Position numbers and translations under genes: made by a program. Below are positions 27,658-35,789 of a stretch of 64,000 nt of DNA, in pieces. The stretch is from contig NZ_VSZO01000014.1 of NCBI RefSeq assembly GCF_008312935.1, positions 186,001 to 250,000 on the forward strand, read 5' to 3'. Each line of letters starts with the position of its first letter. Position 1 is the first letter of the stretch. A model generated the notes under the pieces. The model saw only the letters and a list, made by a program, of their open reading frames with translations, was not told where the DNA came from and ran no database searches. The stretch is from Roseiconus lacunae (GTDB lineage Bacteria; Planctomycetota; Planctomycetia; Pirellulales; Pirellulaceae).

Positions 27658-30432
27658 CTAGCGACGATAACGCTGCGCGGGAACGCTCGCAGTTTGCTGT
27701 GGCACCCAGGGCGTTCCAGAGCGGAAGACCCGTTGGTGGTACATCGCAAGGGACCGGAGGGCGTGGCCTTTGGGGCCGATGCTCCAATCATGATCCAAGT
27801 CGGACGACATTGCCCGCAATAAATAGTTCACCGCCGCAACCAACCGGCGGTCTTGTAGTTCCTCATCGGGTGTCACGGTCAGCAACCATTCTACGATGTG
27901 CCCGGTCGTCTGGATTTTGCGATCGACATCCCCATTGTCAGCCCGGCCTTCGAACCAGTTCGTGCTCATCGAACCATCACGGTTCTGAAGCGAATAGGCG
28001 TAGTCGATAAAGTCTTGGGTGTAGATCTCGGCTCGTTTCCAATGACCGTCGATTGGCTTTCCTTCAGCTCGTCGCTTTCGCAACGCGTGGGCATAGCCCA
28101 TCAATCGGTGGGTTCCGCCGCATGCGGCGCCGACGATTTGCTGATCGAGTTCTTCGGCAATCAGACGTTCGAAGTCCCACTGTGTCCCATCATCGGACAT
28201 CCATTTGGAATCGGTGTCCAGATAATGCGACAAGCCCATCAACGTAAACGTAAGCTCGTTGTCTTCTTTGCAGCCACGCTGTTCTGACTTGATCAAAGCG
28301 TCGACCGTGTACTTCATTTTGCCCGCATACAGCGGGTATTCCACGGGGACGTTGCACATTCCAAGGACGGCGAGGAATTGAGAGTCATGACCTTGAAGTC
28401 CGACCCCGTTTTTGGCTTTGATCCCATCGGCATCGTTCGTCAGCAGACGTTGTCCACGACAGATATTGTTTCCGGCGATCCACGCGATCGCGCTGTATTG
28501 GCGGTTGCCGACGCGAATCTGGGTATCGGTTCCAAAGACGATCAACTGGTGCATCATTCCCCAGTTGCTACGTCCGCTTGCGATTTCGGGGCGTAGGTAG
28601 AAATACCGCAGGACTCGTTCGATCGGAACTCGCATGTTGGCGACCGATCGACTGGGCGTGATCTCTGCAGCCGGGCGTCCGGTATAGTCGAGTTCGACTT
28701 TGTCCGGGATGTCCAACTCAGGTTGATCGATTGAATCAGCGTTTTCCTGGGGTGGAAGATCACCGACACTCGATGTCGCTCCTCCCATCTCTTGTTTCGG
28801 GGGAATACGTTTGCCTTTTGGTAACTCTTCCAAGTCACCTTTGGGGAGCGGCTGCAATTCCGCCGCATCACCATCGAACGCTCGCAGTTTCGCCGGCGAC
28901 GACTTTTTGGCGACAACGTGGTCGTCGGTTTCTTCCGGCAGCGATCCACGCTTAACGGTCGCGGCAGAACCGATGGAGTCAAGCAGCTTTTCTGCCATCG
29001 CCTCTTTCTGATCACGCTGGACTTCTTCTTCGGCTCGCTGTGTTTCTTTCTGGTCTCGCTGGGAACGATCAGAGTGACGAGCCGCTTCGTCAAGCGACAT
29101 CGACCGTTTCTCTGGGGGTAGCTTCTCGCTCGCGAGCGGGGGGTCGGCTTCCGTCGGCAATTCATCGAGCGATGGATTCATCGACGGGATTTCACGCCTG
29201 GTGTCGATGGCTTGGGATGATTGCCGGGGCTGAGCTTTAGGGGACGCGTTTGGTTTGGCAATCGGGCTGACGTCTTCGCGAACGTTCGTCGCTTCCGCAG
29301 GCGCCTTGCGAACAGCAGGCGCCTTGGTCGGTGCGTCAACGTCCGAACCCGATGGAGGCCGAGATGCCGCTGGACCCGGCGTCGTTGTAAGGGGCTGTGC
29401 CGCTTTGGCGGGGATTGGGCTTTGGGGAACCGGATCACGAAGTGGCGCGATACGATTGATCGCCTCCCGCGCAACCCAGCCACCCGTGCCCAGTGACTGT
29501 GGGGCCCGGGTTTGTGGACCGGGGGCCTGCGGAGCAACCGACTGCGTGCCTTGCTGCGGTCCAGGGTCACGCCGGCTCGCCCCGGCTTGCTCTGGCATGC
29601 GTTGCAATTGCCGCGACTCGGTCGGATGAACCGGTTGATCGCCAACCGATGTTCCTCGTCCACGCCAATTGCCTGTCACTGGTGGTGGTACCGAACGAAG
29701 CTGCTCCAAGGCCATCGCACCTGGAGTTTGCAACGTCTTTTTCTCTGACGTATCGTCATCCGATGCGATGTCACTGGGCTGCATGTCTCCGGCAACCGCA
29801 GGGGCGTTTTTTGGTGCGTCGATCGTTGGCGCGACGAACTCCAGTGCTGGGGTTTCTTTTTCGGCAACCTTCAACGATGGCAGTTTAGTGCGGGCTTTGA
29901 ATCCGTCGACTGGCCCCGCGACTTGACGGGCAGGCACTTTTGCTGAGTTCGGCGATGTGTTTGCTTCGCCGTCGGTAGATTTCCGCTTGATTTGCTCGGG
30001 CGCTTTAAGCGGCGGCACGGTGACATTGGCATCGCCTTTGGGTAGCACAGCGATCGTTGCTTCCGCCCGACTTGAGTCTGATTGAAAAGATTTTTCGCTT
30101 TTCGTCGCCTCGTTCTTGCGAGATGCGTCTTCATTCACCGTCACACCACGCTTTGACCAACCGGCATCGATTGACTTCGTTGACTCTTTAGTCTTTACGG
30201 GTGGATCGGCGGTGACCGGCTTGCCTTGGGTTGGTTGTTCGCTGACGGGCGAAACGTCTACCGGTTGATTGGCCGGAGCTTCCAGGATGATGCCATCGGC
30301 AGCTATCGCATTAGGCGCGAGCGTCGTCACGGCGACGCTTGACGCGAAAGCCGTAGCGGTAAGACGCCATAGGTGGGATCGAAAGCGGTCACGCAGCTTG
30401 TTTTGGTTGCGTCGGGTCGGGCGGGTCAGCAC
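27658..30432 (-). CDS. Large secreted protein: disordered Pro-rich half plus helical toroid-like domain
   Basis: I choose the GTG at 30432, which follows GGAGCC at a 6-base spacing and begins a basic leader with a hydrophobic core (LTATAFASSVAVTTLAPNAIAADG); this gives 924 residues. The frame is open back to 30573. From about residue 50 to 550 the protein is low-complexity (Pro, Ala, Lys, Glu, Gln; several PxPQ runs), probably disordered, with a charged helical stretch of alternating Arg/Lys/Glu (SDRSQRDQKETQRAEEEVQ). From about 610 to 924 comes a compact domain with repeated helical motifs (GLQGHDSQFLAVLGMCNVP, THRLMGYAHALRKRR, YSLQNRDGSMSTNWFEG, TTGHIVEWLLTV) recalling alpha/alpha-toroid folds of terpene cyclases and squalene-hopene proteins. 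Function unknown. Confidence 0.75.
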   Translation of the reverse strand: MLTRPTRRNQNKLRDRFRSHLWRLTATAFASSVAVTTLAPNAIAADGIILEAPANQPVDVSPVSEQPTQGKPVTADPPVKTKESTKSIDAGWSKRGVTVNEDASRKNEATKSEKSFQSDSSRAEATIAVLPKGDANVTVPPLKAPEQIKRKSTDGEANTSPNSAKVPARQVAGPVDGFKARTKLPSLKVAEKETPALEFVAPTIDAPKNAPAVAGDMQPSDIASDDDTSEKKTLQTPGAMALEQLRSVPPPVTGNWRGRGTSVGDQPVHPTESRQLQRMPEQAGASRRDPGPQQGTQSVAPQAPGPQTRAPQSLGTGGWVAREAINRIAPLRDPVPQSPIPAKAAQPLTTTPGPAASRPPSGSDVDAPTKAPAVRKAPAEATNVREDVSPIAKPNASPKAQPRQSSQAIDTRREIPSMNPSLDELPTEADPPLASEKLPPEKRSMSLDEAARHSDRSQRDQKETQRAEEEVQRDQKEAMAEKLLDSIGSAATVKRGSLPEETDDHVVAKKSSPAKLRAFDGDAAELQPLPKGDLEELPKGKRIPPKQEMGGATSSVGDLPPQENADSIDQPELDIPDKVELDYTGRPAAEITPSRSVANMRVPIERVLRYFYLRPEIASGRSNWGMMHQLIVFGTDTQIRVGNRQYSAIAWIAGNNICRGQRLLTNDADGIKAKNGVGLQGHDSQFLAVLGMCNVPVEYPLYAGKMKYTVDALIKSEQRGCKEDNELTFTLMGLSHYLDTDSKWMSDDGTQWDFERLIAEELDQQIVGAACGGTHRLMGYAHALRKRRAEGKPIDGHWKRAEIYTQDFIDYAYSLQNRDGSMSTNWFEGRADNGDVDRKIQTTGHIVEWLLTVTPDEELQDRRLVAAVNYLLRAMSSDLDHDWSIGPKGHALRSLAMYHQRVFRSGTPWVPQQTASVPAQRYRR

Positions 30433-30637
30433 GAATAGGCTCCATCGAACGAATGCGCAAAGGTAATCTCTGCTATCGGAACGAACCCCCGATAAATCCA
30501 ACTTTAACGGTCGACGAACCTGCAAAGGAAACGCCGACAAACGTGGTAAAGTTTGACGCTTGGATTTCCACAAAGACGCTCAAAAAAGTCAGTTTGGTTT
30601 AAGCCCCAAACGTCGGTTTCCCGTGAGCGACAAATGC

Positions 30638-31657
30638 TCACATCGAAGTGGCTGAAACAAGACGATTCTGTAGAATTTCGATCAAGTCTGGCCGGTTTGC
30701 GAGAACAAGTGCGCCGGCAACCGGTGCATCTACCAGCCTTGTTTGCAGCTGAAGACAATCGATGCGCTCGAGCAGCTGTTCGCGCAGCAGCGGTTCGTTG
30801 ACCAGCACTCCTCCCGACAAAGCAAGCGTGATTCCGGCGGACAGATTGAGTCGTCTTGCGAGTGTTCGCACGTGGCGGGCGAGTTCTTCGGCGGCACTTT
30901 CAACGATCTCACGGGCGACGGAGTCTCCTGTTTCTGCGGCGGCGATGACTAGTCGACTTTGCTTGGCGAGCTCACGGCGGGTCATCGAAGGCGCGTAGAC
31001 ATGATCGATCAATCGCATCGGATCTTTGACGGCGAACCGATCGCAAAATGAAGTTAACAGAGTCGTCTCTGGGCCACGACCGTCGACAGCCCTAGCGACG
31101 GCATCCAGCCCTGCAATAGCAAGGGCATAACCGCTACCCGGATCGCCAATGACGACGCCCCACCCACCGGCGCGAGCATCGGCGCCGCTAGAGTTTCTTG
31201 CCCAAGCGAACGATCCTGTTCCGGAAATCAGAATCATTCCGGTTGCCGTCGGCGACGCGGCGGCGAGCACCGGAACCGCATCGTCGGTCACGATAATCGC
31301 GGTGCCTGGAAACCGCTTCGATAGGATCGCGGCAAGATGCTTTTGTTCTTCCCTACGTCCGGCACCCGCGGCACCGACACAAACACGCGTCAATCGGGTG
31401 GTGGCGGATTCGGTCGTTACGTTCGGCGTGGACAGTGCTTGTCGGACGGCGTATTCAATTTCGTTTGCCGCAGCTTCGTATCCGCCGACACGCGGATTTC
31501 CTGTTCCGCCGATGCCTTCGGCAAGTGGACGCACGAGGCCAGTGGTTCGGTCATCGGATTGCGGACGAGATGGTCGTGGATGATCGATCCAAGCGATCGT
31601 TTTACTGCCACCGGCATCAACGCCGGCGACCAGCGGCGTGCTTTCGTGGCGTGTCAC
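30638..31657 (-). CDS. BadF/BadG/BcrA/BcrD-family sugar kinase, probably MurNAc/GlcNAc kinase
   Basis: A 339-residue ASKHA-fold kinase. Motifs: phosphate-1 GVDAGGSKT (about residues 12-20), adenosine-type segments GMILISGTGSFAWAR and GWGVVIGDPGSGYALA, and ALSGGVLVNEPLL. Family members include eukaryotic and bacterial N-acetylglucosamine kinases and clostridial MurK, which phosphorylates both MurNAc and GlcNAc at the 6-position. Its start codon is GTG, overlapping the murQ stop as GTGA, so the two are translated together. This placement makes MurNAc the most likely substrate, giving MurNAc-6-phosphate for MurQ. GlcNAc is a plausible second substrate. Confidence 0.85.
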   Translation of the reverse strand: MTRHESTPLVAGVDAGGSKTIAWIDHPRPSRPQSDDRTTGLVRPLAEGIGGTGNPRVGGYEAAANEIEYAVRQALSTPNVTTESATTRLTRVCVGAAGAGRREEQKHLAAILSKRFPGTAIIVTDDAVPVLAAASPTATGMILISGTGSFAWARNSSGADARAGGWGVVIGDPGSGYALAIAGLDAVARAVDGRGPETTLLTSFCDRFAVKDPMRLIDHVYAPSMTRRELAKQSRLVIAAAETGDSVAREIVESAAEELARHVRTLARRLNLSAGITLALSGGVLVNEPLLREQLLERIDCLQLQTRLVDAPVAGALVLANRPDLIEILQNRLVSATSM

Positions 31658-32586
31658 GGCTTTGAGCCCGTGGCAGATTCAAGTGCCAGTCGTAATTGAC
31701 CACCTGCTTCACGGAGAAGCCGCCGCGCGTGTTCCGGCTGAAGCGAGCATCGCTGACAAACGACAGCGGTTTTTAGTTCACCGTCGCAACGGACAAGGAG
31801 TTCATCGGCCGCATCGGGCGTAAGGTCGGTGAGACGCATGAGTAGTCGCCTTGTTCGTGCGACCAACTTTTCGTTGGAGGCTCGCAAGTCAACCATCAGG
31901 TTCCCGTAAGTTTTTCCAAGTCGAACCATTGTCCCGGTGGAGAGCATGTTTAGGACCATCTTGGTCGCCGTGCCGGCTTTCATACGGGTCGACCCGCTGA
32001 TCAATTCTGGTCCGACCACCGGTGTGATCATTAGGTCTGCCGCTGCGGCCAACGGCGATTGTTCGTTGCAGGCCAACCCGATCGCTCGGGCACCAATCGA
32101 ACGTGCATAGTTTAAACCGCCGACGACGTACGGCGTGCGTCCGCTCGACGCGATGCCGACCACCACATCCTGCTCGTGAAGATTCACTGCTTTTAGATCA
32201 TCGACGCCGCGATCGGGCAAGTCCTCAATTCCTTCGGCCGCTCGTCGCAACGCAGAGTCACCACCGGCGATCAAACCGATCACCATGTCAGGTGGTGTAT
32301 TAAACGTCGGCGGACATTCCGATGCATCGAGTACACCGAGTCGCCCTGACGTTCCGGCACCGATATAGATCAAACGACCACCGGAGCGGATCGCGCCGGT
32401 GATCCAGTCGATCGCCTTCGCAATCGCCTCCGATTCCTTGCCAACCGCGGCGGCGATGGACGCGTCTTCCTCGTTGATTAAACGTACCAGTTCGACTGAC
32501 GATAAGGTATCGATCGACTCTGAACGAGGATTGATGGCCTCCGTTGTCAAGTGATCCAACGAGGGATTGGCGGGAAGCCCATTCAT
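31654..32586 (-). CDS. murQ: N-acetylmuramic acid 6-phosphate etherase
   Basis: MurQ cleaves the lactyl ether of MurNAc-6-phosphate to GlcNAc-6-phosphate and D-lactate in cell-wall sugar recycling. The ATG at 32586 is chosen because GGAAG precedes it at 7-8 bases and the protein begins as the family does (LTTEAINPRSESID); this gives 310 residues, near the family norm of about 300. The SIS-domain core is complete: RLIYIGAGTSGRLGVLDASECPPTF, GIASSGRTPYVVGGL, SGSTRMKAGTATKMVLNMLSTG, and GNLMVDLRASNEKL. The C-terminal three-helix tail is present. It forms a two-gene operon with the kinase and is divergent from the NamZ-like gene. Confidence 0.96.
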   Translation of the reverse strand: MNGLPANPSLDHLTTEAINPRSESIDTLSSVELVRLINEEDASIAAAVGKESEAIAKAIDWITGAIRSGGRLIYIGAGTSGRLGVLDASECPPTFNTPPDMVIGLIAGGDSALRRAAEGIEDLPDRGVDDLKAVNLHEQDVVVGIASSGRTPYVVGGLNYARSIGARAIGLACNEQSPLAAAADLMITPVVGPELISGSTRMKAGTATKMVLNMLSTGTMVRLGKTYGNLMVDLRASNEKLVARTRRLLMRLTDLTPDAADELLVRCDGELKTAVVCQRCSLQPEHARRLLREAGGQLRLALESATGSKP

Positions 32587-32971
32587 AGATTTATCTTCTT
32601 CCAAAACACGTCTCACGTCAGCCGCTATGATAACTGGCAAAACCGTTTCCGCACCGGATACTACGCGAATGTCCAAATGCGAAATCGATAAACAGAGCGA
32701 AACATGTAGCCCCGTCGTCATTTGCCGACAAGGTATACGGTCCAAGTATTCAGTCTGAACGATCGCCCACGCGGAAAAATGCGTCTGGCTTCTGTGTCCG
32801 GCGAGGGTGCCCGGCGCCGGGTGAGAATGGATTGTTTTGCCATCCCAGTCCGAGTCTGAAATGACAAAAGCGGAGTTGCCGTTCGTAACAGACGCTGCCG
32901 TCGCGAATGCATTCTAACGCTGCCGGTGTTCACTTACATTACATTCACAATCATCGATCTCCCCTCAAGCC
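32587..32971. promoter_or_regulatory. Divergent promoter region between murQ-kinase and the NamZ-like gene
   Basis: A 385-base divergent region. Near the plus-strand gene a nine-base direct repeat ACGCTGCCG occurs at 32892-32900 and 32917-32925, flanking a perfect palindrome GAATGCATTC (32905-32914). A GC palindrome CCCGGCGCCGGG lies at 32810-32821. The arrangement suggests common control of both directions, by an unidentified regulator; no regulator gene is adjacent. Confidence 0.4.
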
Positions 32972-34249
32972 ATGTCCTCCACCACAACTCATCGTCAAGT
33001 AACCTTACCCGATAAAGCGTTTTACTCGTTTTTATCGTTGGGTATCCGCGTGGTCCACGCGCTGTTGATTGCTTGCCTTCCCGGGACGCGGTTACTTTCG
33101 GAAGAGCCCACTTCCGAACCGGTCGTACGAACGGGGATCGAAGTCTTGAAACGCGACAACTTTCGGGGCTTACGTGGGCAACGTGTGGGGCTAATCAGCA
33201 ACCATACCGGTGTCGATTGGCAGGGCAATCCGACCGCGGTGCTTCTACACGAGTCTTCTGACGTTGCTCTGACCACGTTATTCAGCCCCGAACACGGTTT
33301 CCGCGGCGTGCTCGATCAATCCGATATTGGCGATGCAAAGGACGACGCGACGGGGTTGAAAATCTACAGTTTGTACGGCCAGACCAGGAAGCCGACGACC
33401 GAAATGCTTTCCAATGTCGACACGATTGTCTTCGACATCCAAGACATCGGTGCCCGCTTTTACACCTACATTTCGACCATGGGGGAGGCGATGAAAGCGG
33501 CCGATCAATCTGGTAAACGCTTTGTCGTGCTTGATCGTCCCAATCCGATCAATGGGGTTGACGTCGCGGGGCCGATGCTGGACCCGGGTGATGAATCGTT
33601 TGTGGGGTTTCATCACCTCCCGATCCGGCATGGCATGACGATCGGCGAACTAGCGAAGATGTTTCGGTCTGAACTTGGATTGTCACTCGACCTGGAAATT
33701 GTCCGCTGCGAAGGTTGGCGGCGTGAAATGACGTTTGACCAAACCGGGTTGGTCTGGATCAACCCGTCGCCTAACATGCGTTCGTTGACCCAGGCCCTTT
33801 TGTATCCAGGTGTGGGAATGCTGGAGACATCGAATCTGTCCGTTGGGCGCGGAACGGACACTCCGTTCGAAGTGATCGGTGCCTCTTGGATCGATCCGAT
33901 CGAGTGGGCGAAGGAAATGCGAAGTGAGCAAATTCCGGGAGTCACGGTGGTTCCGATTCAGTTCACTCCTGATTCGAGCCGCTACCGAGACGAAGTTTGT
34001 GGCGGGATCAACCTGGTCATTAGCAATCGTGCTAAGTTTGATCCCTTGCATCTAGGGGTAGCATTGGCAGTGACTTTGCAACGGTTGTATCCCGATCAAT
34101 GGCAGGCGGAAAAAGCGATGCGTTTGCTGGGAAACCGGGCGACGATGAATGCGATCGTCGGCGGACAATCGATCAGCGAAGTGATGCGTGTGACCAACCA
34201 GAACGTCGATCAATTTCGACAGCGTCGAAGTCAGTTTTTACTCTACTAA
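32972..34249 (+). CDS. DUF1343 protein, NamZ-like exo-beta-N-acetylmuramidase
   Basis: A 425-residue protein with an N-terminal hydrophobic leader (LGIRVVHALLIACLPGTRLL), so likely periplasmic or lipid-free secreted. The DUF1343 family (glycoside hydrolase family 171) includes NamZ, which removes MurNAc from the non-reducing ends of peptidoglycan fragments. Motifs: RVGLISNHTGVD, TTLFSPEHGFRG, YSLYG, VFDIQDIGARFYTYISTM, VVLDRPNPING and GMTIGELAKMF. The divergent neighbours encode MurNAc-6-P etherase and a probable MurNAc kinase, which strongly supports this role: NamZ releases MurNAc, the kinase phosphorylates it, MurQ removes lactate. The transporter is not in the window. Confidence 0.88.
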   Translation: MSSTTTHRQVTLPDKAFYSFLSLGIRVVHALLIACLPGTRLLSEEPTSEPVVRTGIEVLKRDNFRGLRGQRVGLISNHTGVDWQGNPTAVLLHESSDVALTTLFSPEHGFRGVLDQSDIGDAKDDATGLKIYSLYGQTRKPTTEMLSNVDTIVFDIQDIGARFYTYISTMGEAMKAADQSGKRFVVLDRPNPINGVDVAGPMLDPGDESFVGFHHLPIRHGMTIGELAKMFRSELGLSLDLEIVRCEGWRREMTFDQTGLVWINPSPNMRSLTQALLYPGVGMLETSNLSVGRGTDTPFEVIGASWIDPIEWAKEMRSEQIPGVTVVPIQFTPDSSRYRDEVCGGINLVISNRAKFDPLHLGVALAVTLQRLYPDQWQAEKAMRLLGNRATMNAIVGGQSISEVMRVTNQNVDQFRQRRSQFLLY

Positions 34250-34275
34250 GTTGCTTGATTCGGGGATATTGAACG

Positions 34276-35721
34276 ATGGGAACCCATGTGACCGACGAAT
34301 CTTGGTTTGGCAGACTCGGGGGAGCGTTCAAAGGCATCCTGTTCGGTGGACTGATTGCGCTCGTTTCAGTGCCGTTGTTGTTTTGGAACGAAGGTCGTGC
34401 GGTCCGGACGGCGAAAGGACTCAAGGAAGGGGCGAGCGTCGTGGTCGAGATCAAACCCGATGAGGTGGTCTCGGAAAACGAGGGCAAGTTTGTCCATGTC
34501 AGCGGTCATGTTTCAACCGACACCGTTTTAACGGACGAAGACTTCGGGATCTCCTTCAACGGAATCCGCCTGAAACGGCACGTCCAGATGTATCAATGGA
34601 AGGAGAATCGGGAGTCACGATCTGAAAAGAAACTAGGCGGCGGCAAACAGACCGTCACCGAATATAGTTACGAAAAAGGTTGGTACGACGGACTGATCGA
34701 TTCCAGTGAATTCGACGAGCCCGATCACCAGAATCCGACGCAAGTTCTTTTCTCTCCGAAGCAGGCGCAGGCTGACAACGTTCGACTCGGCGAATTTCAT
34801 CTTCCCAGTTCGTTGGTCAAGATGATCGGTGGTGAAGAACCGATCGAGTTAGATGATTCGAATCTGCCGGCAGAATACCGAAATCAATCTGTGATCGTGC
34901 GAAGCGGCGATCATGATGCAGGGCGTCTTTACATTTTTCCTCGTCAAACGAATTCGAACGCAACCGACTTGCCGGCGACTGAGGAAACTGTCGAAACGCC
35001 GAAGCCAAAGGCTTCCACCGGTGCCAACTATTTGGGCCTGATTCCTTCCCAGGCCGATGCGCCGGAATCGAAGGATGCCCCCGCCGACTACGATGAGCCG
35101 TCCGGAGTGGCCGAGAAGGCAACCTCGACGACAGACGATCAGACAGCTAACGATTCGCAGAACGCAGCAACGCCGGCGTCTGCAAACGGTGATCTTGTCG
35201 CGAATCCCGAGATCGGCGACGTGCGAATTTGGTTCACCGCGACACCGACCACCATGGTCAGTTTGCTTAGCCAACAGGCCGGTGACTCATTCGCCCCCTA
35301 TCAGACTCAATACGGCACCGAAATTCACACGTTAGAAACGGGAGCGTTCACGGCTTCGGAAATGATCTCTCACGAACAAGCGGCCAATCGGGTTCTGACT
35401 TGGGTGCTCCGGGGTGTGGGGGCGTTCATGATGTTCTTGGGGTTTGTTTTGATGCTGCGTCCATTGGAGGTCATCGCTGATGTGGTTCCAATGCTGGGGT
35501 CGTTGGTGGGGTTCGGTACCTCGGTTGTCGCGGGGTTACTAACGGTTGCGGGATCGATGACCGTGATCGGCATCGCCTGGGTGTTTTACCGTCCTGTTCT
35601 CGGTGTGACACTTTTGGTGATCGCCGCCGGGGCAATTTATTTCCTTGTCAGCCGCGGTAAAAAACGGTCAGGCCGGCAAGGCGATGGTCCGGAAACATTG
35701 ACGAGTTCGGATTTGGCGTAA
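34276..35721 (+). CDS. TMEM43-family membrane protein with low-complexity insert
   Basis: A 481-residue relative of the TMEM43 (LUMA) family. One transmembrane helix near residues 21-38 (ILFGGLIALVSVPLLFWNEG, a family hallmark with the following GRAV), a large extramembrane domain with the motif YSYEKGWYDGLIDSSEF, and three hydrophobic segments near residues 375-455 (FMMFLGFVLMLRPLEVIADVVPMLG is also characteristic). Residues about 230-310 are an Ala/Thr/Asp/Pro-rich linker interrupting the domain. It begins 26 bases after the NamZ-like gene on the same strand and may be cotranscribed. Bacterial TMEM43 homologues have no established function. Confidence 0.85.
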   Translation: MGTHVTDESWFGRLGGAFKGILFGGLIALVSVPLLFWNEGRAVRTAKGLKEGASVVVEIKPDEVVSENEGKFVHVSGHVSTDTVLTDEDFGISFNGIRLKRHVQMYQWKENRESRSEKKLGGGKQTVTEYSYEKGWYDGLIDSSEFDEPDHQNPTQVLFSPKQAQADNVRLGEFHLPSSLVKMIGGEEPIELDDSNLPAEYRNQSVIVRSGDHDAGRLYIFPRQTNSNATDLPATEETVETPKPKASTGANYLGLIPSQADAPESKDAPADYDEPSGVAEKATSTTDDQTANDSQNAATPASANGDLVANPEIGDVRIWFTATPTTMVSLLSQQAGDSFAPYQTQYGTEIHTLETGAFTASEMISHEQAANRVLTWVLRGVGAFMMFLGFVLMLRPLEVIADVVPMLGSLVGFGTSVVAGLLTVAGSMTVIGIAWVFYRPVLGVTLLVIAAGAIYFLVSRGKKRSGRQGDGPETLTSSDLA

Positions 35722-35789
35722 ACTCATTTCGCGTAGACTTTAGCTACGGCGACATCCCGAGATAATCGACCACTTTCAACACCAGAAGC

